A stretch of 64,000 nucleotides of DNA from NCBI GenBank assembly GCA_033239525.1, contig BSYO01000022.1:12534923-12598922 (forward strand). Direction: 5' to 3'. The stretch comes from Nepenthes gracilis. Taxonomy: Eukaryota > Streptophyta > Magnoliopsida > Caryophyllales > Nepenthaceae. Below the pieces are notes generated by a model. The model ran no database searches. It worked only from the letters and a program-made list of their open reading frames with translations, and was not told the origin of the DNA. Numbering within the stretch: the first letter of the stretch is position 1; each line of letters starts with the position of its first letter. Positions 22,727 through 32,315 of the stretch are shown here, in pieces. Position numbers and translations under genes: made by a program.

Positions 22727-23364
22727 CACTTTTCCATAAAAATGAGCCCACCACCCAATCTGCTCACCTATGTGCAAGGCTCCTCTTCTATAGCAACCGT
22801 CGATAATCTGCTGACCACAAGAATGACTATACTGGCCACTCTCAAAACCAACTTGCAACGAGCCTAGCTACGGATGAAGTAGCAAGTGGATTCTCACTGG
22901 AAAGAGAAGGAATTTGAGATTGGCGACCTGGTGTATGTGCATTTACAACCTTACCAACAAACTTCAATGGTGAAACAGCAGACCAACAAACTCGCCAAAT
23001 GATATTACGGTCCCTTCCGCATTCTAGATCGGGTGAGAGCTGTCGTTTATCGTCTAGACTTTCTGGCACACTCCAAAATACAGAATGTCTTCCATGTGTC
23101 CATACTCAAACAAAGTTGTGGTGATCATAGCAGCCCCACATTGGATCTACCGGCTGATGCTTTGGGCTTCCAACCCCTGCTACAGCCACATCAGATTCTT
23201 GGGTTTAGGCACATTCTCCGCAATAACCAGCCTATGTCCCAGGTCTTGGTGCACTAGAAGACTCAAGTGCCCGAGGAGGCTACCTGGGAGACTGTCTCAA
23301 AATTCAAACAAGATTTTTCCAATTTTAACCTTAAGGACAATGTTGATTTTGATGGGCACGGCAA
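22727..23364 (+). pseudogene. pol: E2 integrase tail and chromodomain
   Basis: After the stop, the integrase C-terminus appears (Gly-Asp-Leu-Val-Tyr-Val near 22921; Tyr-Gly-Pro-Phe near 23007). At 23033-23257 follows Tyr-Arg-Leu-Asp-Phe then Phe-His-Val-Ser-Ile-Leu-Lys, and then the chromodomain: Gln-Val-Leu-Val-His, Pro-Glu-Glu-Ala-Thr-Trp-Glu and Phe-Asn-Leu-Lys-Asp at 23238-23342. Chromodomains tether these elements to marked chromatin. A TAG replaces the usual Trp codon at 23256-23258. Confidence 0.85.
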
Positions 23365-23828
23365 TGTTACGGGTTTTACAACGGATCCCTCAGATGTCCC
23401 ACGGCAACCTACAGCTCCGAGGTGTAGTCACCAGACGACCCAACATCCACTGAAATTCCTAGATTATAATTAAATAAATTGTAAAGGCCGTTATATAACC
23501 TCCCTTGACTACTGTCACATCCCCCCTCCCTTATTTAGTTTACTGCTACTTGGTTATATGTTTGTTACCGCTTTGTTTACTCGGTTGTTATTGCTTTGTG
23601 GGTAGCGTGAGTCACCACGTGCAAGCCTTGCACTTATTCCCTCTCTGATGAGGGAAACAGGGAGGAAAAATAATATTCTTCTCAATCTCCTCTTCTCTCC
23701 TCTCCCCTTCTCTCTCTCTCTCTCTCTCTTGAATCTTCTCTTCCTTCCCTCACTCTGTCTTCTTCTTCTCCCGCTCTCTGCTAGATCTTCCCTCCCTGTT
23801 CTTGCTGTGTCGGTCTGAACTTGCATCA
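23365..23828 (+). repeat. E2 3' LTR
   Basis: It begins TGTTACGGG and ends TTGCATCA, 464 bp. It is uninterrupted and so shows where the LINE entered the 5' copy. A CT microsatellite lies at about 23706-23729. The part from about 23606 onward reappears in mixed form at 32316-33183. Confidence 0.92.
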
Positions 23829-24218
23829 AAAATAAAATAAAGAATTTTCTTTTTTACTTTTGGATTATTGATAAAATTATATGAAAAAAAGATAATAACA
23901 TATAATTATCGGGGCAGAACTGATTGGATTTATAAAACGTGAAATCTCTGAGAATGTGTCAAATTTATTTGCCTTCAATTTTCCTTTACCCTTCACGGAT
24001 TTTTAAAAAGAAAATCAATTTTCTAAAATTTATTTTTTTAATATATATATTTTATTTTATTTTTTTCCCTTAAGGCATTAAATATAATCCAAATACAAAA
24101 AATAGTTTCCCTTTTTTTTTTTTTCTTTCGTACTTCTTAAAACCAAACTTCAAATATAATAAAGGGCATGCAAGCGGTTAGAATCTTATCATTTTAGAAG
24201 GAGAAATAATATTCACTT
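23829..24218. other. AT-rich spacer between E2 and E3
   Basis: AT-rich sequence with no gene. It matters because the whole stretch appears again, nearly verbatim at its end and mixed with foreign words at its start, at about 32670-33183, on the far side of E3. Confidence 0.7.
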
Positions 24219-24968
24219 TGTTGCATCCGGGAACCCTGGCTGCGCGAGAGATTGAGTGCGGGCTACTCTCTGGGCACGCGGGCGGAAGAGTTGGAGCAAC
24301 ACAAAGTGAACGGGGGTGAATGGAAAAGCACGGGAACAGGGGATGAACACTTCGATTTACGTGGAAAACCCCTCAATATGGTGAAGGGTGAAAAACCACG
24401 GTGGTGGACGTGTAGTCCGAGAAATCTCACTATGAAGAAGAGGAAATACAGTAATGGAAGCCTGGAAAACTCAACGTTCTCAGGATGTTTACAACTTAAG
24501 GAATGTAACTCCTTTCCTTTCTCTCTTCTCTGAGGATTTTGCGAGTCCGGTTAGGAAGTTACGGGAGAACCAAAGGTCCTTCTTTTCTTTGGAGTTGAGT
24601 ATTTATAGGGGACGTGATGTAGGGAGGATGACACGTGGCCGACATGTCGGGACTGCCATGCCACCATCGCCACTGCTTGTAGGTGTGGGCTGTGACGGAC
24701 ACTGTCACCGCCTGACCTCTGGCCGGCTCAGAGGCGCGTGGCTGCAGTGAGCTTGTCGAGAGCCGTTGCATGCATTTGAGTTGGCATCAGGCTATTTTGG
24801 TCTTCTGGTGGTCCCGTCTTAAAGGGGTACGTCTGTCGGGTGGCCAAGCAAGTCGGAAACTAGCCATTGTTCGAATTTGGTAGGGTTCATGGGCCTTTTG
24901 GGCCAACCTTCTTATGCGGCCTTTGGGGCTGCGTCTGTGGTCCCAGGCCCGAGGTTCGGGACCCATCA
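24219..24968 (-). repeat. E3 3' LTR
   Basis: Plus-strand ends are TGTTGCATCC and acccatca, 750 bp. The left end resembles that of the E5 LTR (attgcatcc at 36157). The right end is followed by cgagtccccatg, the complement of the purine tract, parallel to ctagcccctatg after the E8 LTR and ctagccccccat after the E5 LTR. The short frames at 24252-24533, 24454-24750 and 24559-24771 lie within the LTR. Confidence 0.75.
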
Positions 24969-25217
24969 CGAGTCCCCATGTCAGCGGTTCGAGGACTGGC
25001 CGTTTGACATGCCTTGCAAGTGTCTTTTCGCCGTCATAGACCACGGTCTTCGTCTTGCTGCCCCGGCGTGAAAGGCGTCCGAGGTCTTCTTGTAAATTAC
25101 GGAACCTATCTTTCGCCACCGTTTCCCCTCCCCATGGAGCATTGAATGTGATGGTCGATTGATGTGACATCGCCTCGGGAAACCCTAAGGCCTCCGCCTG
25201 CCCGTTGCGTATGGGGA

Positions 25218-25229
25218 GTTGACACGTGG
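25218..25229 (+). promoter_or_regulatory. CACGTG box upstream of the E3 antisense gene
   Basis: The word gttgacacgtgg has CACGTG at 25223-25228, 154 bp before the ATG at 25377. E8 has ttgacacgtgt with CACGTG 153 bp before its ATG, and E5 a mutated ttgacgagtgg in the like place. A TTTAAAT word at about 25274 could serve as a TATA element. G-boxes are bound by plant bZIP and bHLH factors. Confidence 0.55.
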
Positions 25230-25376
25230 AACGGTCATGATGAGGGCGCCTCTTCACCTTTTCAAAAATCTCTTTAAATCCTTCGTCGTATCCTCATTAT
25301 TCTTCGCGTTTTCTTCTTTCTTCCCTTAGTTTCTCTCGAAACCTTTACGACGTTTCTGCTTTCCCTGCTCGCCGCC

Positions 25377-26959
25377 ATGGCTCCTAGTGTTACAGAGATT
25401 GCTTCTTCTCTCACTTCGCAAGATCTCGAGCAGATCAGGGCGAAGTATAGATTCCGGCGTCGGATTCGATAGCGGTTCGGGCGCTTGGAGGGTGACAGCC
25501 CGCCTTGATTGGTTAAGACATTGTATACGAAGTTCACCTTAAAGGTGGACCGTTTCCTGTTCGGCTGAGCTCACTTGCCTGATGAAGGAGTAGGCTGTCC
25601 CGTTCGCGAAGCACCCCAACGCCATCGGTATTTGGTCTCTCTGTGCGTCTTCGCGTGCTATCATGGTAAAACCCTCGAGGCGGTCATGGTGAAGATCATG
25701 TTCCGCTTCAATCAGACTCTTGAGTGGATAGCCATGACCCCCCGTCCCGAGTTCGCTGAGATGAGCGGCGGGAACCCGGATTCTACCAAAAGGTGGAAGG
25801 ACAGGTTTTTCTTCCTCAAGGTGGTGGCGATCGGGAGTTCTCCTCCGTGTGGGGAGCGTCGCGAGCAAATACAGTTTTGGCGTTTTACGCGAGGAGAGAG
25901 AGGCTGCCGAGGGAGGTCACGACGATTTAGTCTTGTGGCAAGGCGGCTTCAGCGCGGAGAAGAAAACATCGCTGTCCCAAAAAGATGGCGGAAGTAAAGT
26001 GGACGGTGCCGTCAGGAGATTACGCCATTGCCGCCTCGAAAAAGAAGAAGAAGAAGTTGAGGAAAAGAGAGGGTCCTCTTGTAAGTCGGGCCCTCCGGCG
26101 GCCTTCCAAGAGCCAGCATGGATTGAGGTCTCTGGGGATCCGCTTGAGTGTTGTTCTTGAGTCTTCCTCGGAGGATGACCGCGTCATAGCCCCCATAGTT
26201 AGGGTGGCCGTGCGGTTGACGTCTGGCCCCTCCACGGAGCCCGAGGCCGTCGCAGCACCGCCTTCTGGTGTCGAGGTCTACCCCGAGGCTCTTGGTGCCT
26301 GGAGGAGAGCAGTCTTGGACGAGGTCACGAGCCTCATGAGGCGGAGGCTGTCTTCTTGATGTCACCGTTAGGGAGATCTTTGACCTTCTCGGCGGCGAGG
26401 AGGCAATGGCCGCGACCTTGGAGGTCCCGGTCGTTGTTGACGCCCCGGAGGTAGTGGATCTCCCCACCCCCGAGGATCCTTCTTCTGAGGCCACTCTTGA
26501 TGTTCCTGCGGCGCCCGCGGAGTGCCCACCCGCGCCCGAGGTCCCAGAGGAGATTGCCCCCAGCGAGGATCCTATCATCTCCCAGGTATTTCGCTGCCTT
26601 ATTCTTCATCTCCATTTCTGCTAACTGTACTTAAGTGTCCTTGATTCTTCTTGCAGCTCCAGGATCTGCTTGGTGGCCTTGGCCGGCTGGTGGGTGAAAT
26701 CGCTCGGTCCCAACGGGAGGCGGAGTCCCTAAAGGCCGTCCAAGAAGAGAACCAGCGGCTCTGTACGGCGCTTGCTTCATCTGAGAGAGCGCTTGCTGTA
26801 TTTGAGGAAGCCCTTAGGCTCTCAGAGGCCCGACATGGTTTCCTGACGGGACGAATCCTTCAGCTGGAGGAGGCGCAGAGGACCTCGGTGCAACTTGCTG
26901 AGATGGCTCTGCACTGCTTGTCCAAGTTACAGGATGGCATCCATTTGTGTCGCGGTTGA
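25377..26959 (+). pseudogene. E3 antisense gene (nuclear coiled-coil protein), broken
   Basis: The start has a strong context, gccgccATGG, and begins Met-Ala-Pro-Ser-Val, as in E8. The N-terminal domain (about 25377-25830) ends in Lys-Arg-Trp-Lys-Asp-Arg-Phe-Phe-Phe. At 26036-26068 comes a run of six Lys then Leu-Arg-Lys-Arg, and near 26160 Ser-Ser-Ser-Glu-Asp-Asp. An intron (26586-26656) precedes a coiled coil with Leu-Gly-Gly-Leu and ends at Ile-His-Leu-Cys-Arg-Gly. At least two stops (25468, 25538) and two frameshifts break it. It lies opposite to pol; its role is unknown. Confidence 0.72.
26586..26656 (+). other. Predicted intron in the E3 antisense gene
   Basis: CCCAG, then GTATTT, then a T-rich tract ending TTCTTGCAG, 71 bp. 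Joining the flanks links an acidic Pro-rich segment to the coiled coil without a stop. E5 (39084-39160) and E8 (55535-55620) have introns of similar size at the same place. Confidence 0.65.
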
Positions 26960-27235
26960 TGTAGATCTGCACCCACTGGTTTCTGTCATTGTGTTGGATC
27001 CGCATGCTTGCGCGCCGTATCCCCTCGGGACGTGTTTGGTCTTCGGGGTAGGCCATTTCCCGAGTCTTTGGTGCCGAGTCCCTTAGCGGTTCCTCGTCCA
27101 TCAGGTCAAACGGGGACTTTGAGCCGCGGGGCTGGTCCTTCATCTTTGGGAGAGTCATCTGGAGCCGCTCGCCTCGGGGCCCTGTGAGGGCTAGACTTTG
27201 TTTTTCTTTTTGTATCATTGTATTGTATTTTATGG

Positions 27236-27241
27236 AATAAA
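27236..27241 (+). terminator. Polyadenylation signal of the E3 antisense gene
   Basis: AATAAA 277 bp after the stop codon, preceded by T-rich and TTGTAT words. E5 (39720) and E8 (56089) have AATAAA at the like position. Confidence 0.55.
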
Positions 27242-27304
27242 GAAATCCTTGACTTTTATCACAAGTGCCTCTTTTTCTTTCCTTCTTTTGTCCTAGTCAT
27301 CTTT

Positions 27305-27870
27305 TGTCATGACCTCAAGAGCCTCTCCCTGGGGACCGCTCGGTCACAGTGGTTTTTTTTTTTGATCTCAAGGTCGGCCTCTGGGGGACCCTTCGGTACA
27401 CGAGTTTTGGAATGACCTCGGGCCCGGCCTGCAGGGACCGCTCGGTCACAGCCGGAGTTTTGGAATGACCTCAAGCCCAGCCTCTCGGCCTGCTTCGATC
27501 CTGTTGAATTTTGGAATGACCTCAAGGCCGGCCCTGGGACCGGCAGCCATGCTTGAGTTTTGTAATGACCTCAAGGGGCGGCCTATGGGACCCTCAGTCA
27601 CAACTGAATTTTGGAATGACCTCGAGGCCCGGCCTCAGGACCGCAGTAGCCTTGATTTTGTAATGACCTCAAGGGCCCGGCCTATGGGGACAGCGCTGGT
27701 CATAGCCTGAATTTTGGAATGACCTCAAGGGCGGCCTGCAGGGCAGCTTGGTCATAGCTTGAGGATTTTGTAATGACCTCAAGGGCCGACCTCTGGGGCC
27801 GCAGTCACGACCAAGTTTTGTAATGACCTCGGGCCCGGCCTGCAGGGCCAGCTCGGTCACACCCGAGTTT
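27305..27870. repeat. E3 tandem array, units about 60 bp
   Basis: About nine imperfect units, each with ttttg(g/t)aatgacctc, then a GGCC-rich part and a ggtcac(a) end. It sits between the end of pol and the 3' end of the antisense gene. The short frames across it come from the repeats. Its core resembles the array of E5, where units contain gagttttagtacgacctc and gggccgctcg. Confidence 0.85.
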
Positions 27871-27879
27871 TTGGTTTGT

Positions 27880-29064
27880 TGAGACGGCTCGCTTTTCAGT
27901 AGTACTTCCTTAGGTGAGGCGGCGTTCAGTCCGGGAATCGGCTTGCCATCTTGGGTACGTAGCTTGTAAGCTCCTCCTCGAAGGATGGCGAGACTAACAA
28001 CGGCCCTTGAGTCGGTGAGAGCTTGTTTCTTCTGTTATCTTCCCGTGGCTTCCACGCTTCTTAGTACGAGATCCCTGACCTCGAACGCAGTAGTGTCCTT
28101 CACCTTCTTATTGTAGTAGCGGGCCACCCATTGTTGGTAGGTTGCCACCCTAAGCCTCGCCTAGTTGCGGACTTCTCAAGGGCATCGAGACTTTCTCGGA
28201 GCCTTTGGTCATTATCGTTCTTATTTGAGCATCCGACCAGGGGACCGGTAAGGCATACTTCTATTGGGATGACAGCTTGACCCGTAGTGAGTTGAAAGGG
28301 TCTCTCTCGTGGACTCCGTGGCGTCGTTCTATACGACTAGAGGACTGAGGGCAATTCATGTACCCATGAGCCCTACGATAATTCCACAGTTTTAGCCCGT
28401 GTAAGATTGTGTGATTTGTTACTTCCACATCCGTTGGTTGGCGGGTACGTGCATGTGATGTGTGTACCGGGTTGATCCTCGAGCTTGCGCAGTACTTGGT
28501 GAAAGCGTTTTCCGGTGAACTATGTTCGTTATCGGTCCACGAGGCACTCGGGCACTCCAATCTGCACTGCGATGTTCGCCGGAGGAACTCCGTCGCGTTT
28601 TTCTGTTATTACGGCGGTGGTACCGCTTTCATCCGTTTGGTGAAGTAGTCGATTCCCACGATCAAGAACTTCCTTTGTCCAGGGGCGAGAGGGAATGGTC
28701 CGAGGATGTCGAGCCCCCACTGGGCAAACGGCCATGGGGATTGTAGCGCCCGGAGTTCTGTGTGGGGGCGATGGTTCATGTTACCGTAGAGTTGGCAACT
28801 CTCGCATTTGCGTACGAAATCCATGGCGTCATATTTCATGGTCGGCCAGTAGTATCCTTGTCTCATGAGCTTGAAGGCTAGATTCTTTCCTCCAACATGG
28901 GATCCGCATATTCCGAGATGCACCTCTGGGCGTATTACGCTTCTTCGGGAGTAAGACACCTCAGTAGGGGGCCGAGAAGCCCGATCGTCCACCCGGCCGT
29001 CTACGATCGTGTACCAGCCCGCTGTCTTCTTTATCTTTTTGGCCTCGTTCGAGTTCTCGGGCAA
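27880..29064 (-). pseudogene. pol: E3 integrase
   Basis: On the minus strand, 28609-29064 holds a zinc finger with Glu-Val-His-Leu-Gly...His and Cys-Glu-Ser-Cys, then Trp-Gly-Leu-Asp-Ile-Leu-Gly-Pro-Phe (first Asp) and Gly-Ile-Asp-Tyr-Phe-Thr-Lys. The rest of the core and C-terminus follow in broken frames to about 27900 (for example Ser-Ser-Pro-Glu-Asn and His-Ala-Arg at 28261-28560). Frameshifts separate the DDE residues. Confidence 0.8.
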
Positions 29065-30077
29065 CGAGCCATCGGATAAAAACCCGGGTAGGAGTCATCC
29101 GGGTGCATCCATCCGCGACACTGCATCACCTCCCGCTCGGGTTCTTGATCTTGGACCTCTCGGGATCTCTCGCATTCCCGGCGTCTTGTTCGGGATCTCC
29201 CGGAGGCGCGCGGCCCGAGCGAGTCGGCTTTGGCGTTTTCCTCCCGCTGAATGTGGATGAACTCGTCGTCTTGAATTCCACGATCATGTCCTTGACCTTT
29301 GAAAGGTACTTGGACGCCGCTTTCGTTGTTGACGTGAAGTTCCCGCGAACCTGATTGATGACCAACTCGGAATCATTTGTAGATGGCGAGCTCTCTGCCG
29401 AGCATTCCTTGGCGAGTCGAGTCCGACCCGCCAAGGCCTCGTATTCTGCGGCGTTGTTTGTGGTAAAGGGAATCCCAATGTCAACGCAGTACTTTATCTC
29501 CATTCCCTCGGTGTGCGCAACACGATCCTCGCTCCATGACCATCCTTCATGGAGGAGCCGCCCACGTGCAAGGTCCATGCGGAGGCTCGTTGAACTCGTC
29601 CGTGGTAGTCCGGTCCTTGTCACAAGTGGGCGGTGCCATTGTCTCGATGAGAAAGTCCCATGAGCTTTGTCCTTTTAAGGCTGGCCTCGGGCGGAACTCA
29701 ATGTCAAATTCACCCAATTCGATGGCCCACTTGATCAGCCGCCCGGAGATCTCGGGTTTTTGCAAAACAGCTCTTAAAGGTTGATCGGTTAAGACTATTA
29801 CCTTGTGCGCTGGAAGTACGGCACGAGTTTTCTTGCGCGGAACAAACCAACGCCAAGGCCACCTTCTCGCCAAGAGGATATTCGCTCTCGCGCCCGCGAG
29901 AGTCTTGACGTAATACACGGGCTTTGCTTGCCATCTTTGCTCTCGTACCAACACCGAGCTTAGTCTTTGCGTCGGATACGGAGAGGTACAAGTATAACTC
30001 TTCGCCTTCTTTGAGGGAAGCCAATAGGGCGGACTCGGAGGTAGCTCTTGAGTCCTTGGAACGCTTCCTCGCAGTCA
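29065..30077 (-). pseudogene. pol: E3 RNase H region
   Basis: Segments on the minus strand: 29710-30081 with Glu-Glu-Leu-Tyr-Leu-Tyr-Leu-Ser-Val-Ser-Asp; 29547-29954 with Lys-Pro-Val-Tyr-Tyr-Val, Leu-Thr-Asp-Gln-Pro-Leu and Glu-Leu-Gly-Glu-Phe-Asp-Ile; and 29126-29623 with Asn-Asn-Ala-Ala-Glu-Tyr-Glu-Ala-Leu, Ser-Glu-Leu-Val-Ile-Asn-Gln-Val-Arg-Gly. The second block is the extra RNase H domain typical of Tat elements. Frameshifts lie between blocks. Confidence 0.78.
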
Positions 30078-31394
30078 TCATTCCATCGAAAATCTCAGGA
30101 TTTTGTTCTCTCGGCGCTTTGAAGAACGGGTGCTTCTCGGCGATTTTGCTAGGAAACGGGAGAGAGTGGCCCTTCGCCCGATGAAGTGTTGTACCTCCTT
30201 CACCGTTTGTGGTGACCGCATGTTCAGGATCGCTTGGATCTTCTCTGGGTTTGCTTCAATTCCTCGGTGTGACACGATGTAGCCCAAGAATTTTCCAGAG
30301 GAAACTCCGAACGTACACTTACCAGGGTTGAGCTTCATCCCATGGGCTCTGAGCACATGGAAGGTCTCGGCCAAGTCTCTCACGTGGTCGCCGCTCACCG
30401 GCTCGACGAGCATGTCGTCAACGTATACCTCCACGTTTACGCTTATCTGGTCCTTAAACATTTTATTCACAGAGTCGTTGATAAGTTGCCTCGCGTTCTT
30501 GAGACCAAAGGGCATTACCTTGTAACAAGATGCGTGCCACAGTCCGTCATGAATGACGTATGCTCCTCGTCCTGGGCTCATTTTGATTTTTGTTATATCC
30601 GAGTACGCATCCATGAAGCTTAAAAGTTCATGGCCGGATGTTGAGTCCACGAGGTTAGTCGATCCTGGCAATGGGAAGCTGTCTTTGGGGCGCGCCTTGT
30701 TGAGGTCGGTGAAGTCCACGCACATCCTCGCTTCCCATTTGCTCTTTTTCACCATGACCACGTTGTGAACCAGTCCGGGGTATTGGACTTCTCGGATGAA
30801 TCCAGCGTCCAAGAGTTTCTTGACCTCCTCGCGGATGGCCACCAACTTCTCCGTGGAATAGTTTCTCCGCTTCTGTCTGACCGGCTTATGCCGAGGGTCG
30901 ACGCTTAATTTGTGGACGATGACCTCGGATGAGATCCCGGGCATGTCACTGGGGGACCATGCGAACACGTCCGAGTTTTCCCGTAGAAAACTGACGAGTT
31001 GGTCCCTTACTGCCTCTAAGAGTGAGCTTCCTATTTGGACATATTTCTCTTGATCCGCGGGGTTCAATGGGACTTGGACTACAGGCTCTCCTGGCAGAGC
31101 GTGTAGCAGCGTAGCTTCATCCCTGAGGTTGAGATCTTCCATGGGCTGCGGAAGTGTTACTTGCTCGGTCTGGGCCAAGTAACACATCCGTCCGGTTGAC
31201 TGGTCTCCGAGGACCTCTCCTACTCCATACGGGGTAGGGAACTTCATCTTAAGATGTGGAATGGAGGTCACTGCGTTGAACGCGGCCAAGCAAGGTCGTC
31301 CGAGTATCGCATTGTAGACCGAGGGCAGGTCTACGACGAGGAAGGTGAAGACTTTCGATGCCGTCCTCGGATAGGTTCCCAGGGTTACCTCCAA
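30078..31394 (-). pseudogene. pol: E3 protease-end and reverse transcriptase, 438-codon frame
   Basis: This is the longest open frame in the window and has no internal stop. It opens in the protease-RT link (Asp-Leu-Pro-Ser-Val-Tyr-Asn), passes Val-Phe-Ala-Trp-Ser-Pro-Ser-Asp-Met-Pro-Gly, Lys-Lys-Leu-Leu-Asp-Ala-Gly-Phe-Ile, Cys-Val-Asp-Phe-Thr-Asp-Leu-Asn, Val-Met-Pro-Phe-Gly-Leu-Lys-Asn-Ala, and keeps the catalytic Tyr-Val-Asp-Asp-Met-Leu-Val near residue 317. The Gly-Tyr-Asn-Gln-Ile motif is altered to Ser-Asp-Ile-Thr-Lys-Ile, and the palm ends abruptly, so activity is doubtful. Confidence 0.88.
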
Positions 31395-32315
31395 GTGGAT
31401 GATACTGACGGGTGTAGCTCGTTATCCAGTCCGTAGAGTGGCCCTTCCGGCGCTTTCATTTGATTCTTCTTAAGCCCTAATTTGAAGAAGGCATCAAGAT
31501 ACAGCAAATTGCGAGAGCTTCTATTATCAACAAATACTCGTTTCATCTGGTAGTCATTTGCTCCATAAAAACGAGTGTGGTTACAAACTGGTCGGAGTGA
31601 GGAGAAGTTACATGGTCTAGATCCCTCACGCTAAAGCGAATAACATCGTCTTCACTTCCAGGCCCGTTCTTGGCTTCTTCGCTCGCCGCAAGTCCACGCC
31701 GTCTCCCCGGCCGGTCGGGCCGAGATCATGTTCACGACCCCGTAGCCACTCGGTTCCCCGGGGCTCCGCCTCTCAGCGTCCTCGGGTCCTGAGGACCGTC
31801 CCGACCTCTGAAGGAAGCAGTTGAGGTGTCCTCTTCGGATGAGCTCCTCAATCTCTGCCTCGCAGGTCTTGTAATCCCTCGAGTGCTAGACCCCTTGCGG
31901 TGGAAATCACAATGCCGTTTGGTCCCCACCGCCCTGGGTTCTTCGCCCGGCTTGGGCCACTTCAAGAACTTTTCTCCCTGGATCTCGCATGAGACGTTGG
32001 TGCGGGAGTCGTTCACGGGCGTGAGATGAATTGGCGGCGGCTCTCTTCGAGAGCTCAGCACCGGCCATATGGTGCTTCTTTGTCGTCTGGGGGACTTTGA
32101 TAGTCTCGGATTTTCTTTTTCTCCTCCGCCTGCCGAGGGTGCTCGTCCCTCTCGGGCCTCTTGGCGTTGTTGGCCTCCTCTCGCTATGTAGGTTTCCGCC
32201 GCGGCCTCGGCCTCTATAAAGGTCTGTGGGCCTTTGTGTATGAGGTGCTTGAAGAAAGCACCCTCGAGGGCCGAAAGAAGGCGTTGCCTTCACCTCGTCG
32301 GTCGGCCTCGGGATT
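31395..32315 (-). pseudogene. gag: E3 protease and gag remnant
   Basis: The minus strand has broken frames with Val-Asn-Asp-Ser-Arg-Thr-Asn-Val and Phe-Leu-Lys-Trp-Pro-Lys-Pro near 31960-32040, matching the gag end of E1 (2130-2180), then basic Arg/Lys-rich gag sequence to about 32315. Protease would lie around 31400-31700; no active site is legible. Confidence 0.6.

Larger units (their letters stand above)
17598..23828 (+). mobile_element. E2: chromodomain Ty3/gypsy element (chromovirus)
   Basis: It begins TGTTATGGG, ends TTGCATCA, and is flanked by a perfect 5-bp target duplication aaaat (17593-17597 and 23829-23833). The order is LTR, primer site, gag with zinc knuckle, protease, RT, RNase H, integrase with an intact DDE triad, chromodomain-like tail, LTR. 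The C-terminal chromodomain with Phe-Asn-Leu-Lys-Asp suggests the Reina-type chromoviruses. Stops in gag and pol and changed catalytic residues show it is inactive. The 5' LTR carries a LINE fragment. Confidence 0.92.

Noticed and set aside
23706..23729. CT microsatellite as a regulatory GAGA element
   Set aside because: It is a simple repeat shared by both E2 LTRs; no evidence of function beyond that.
27305..27870. Regular spacing suggestive of a CRISPR-like array
   Set aside because: Units are imperfect throughout with no distinct spacers, and the context is a plant retrotransposon 3' region.
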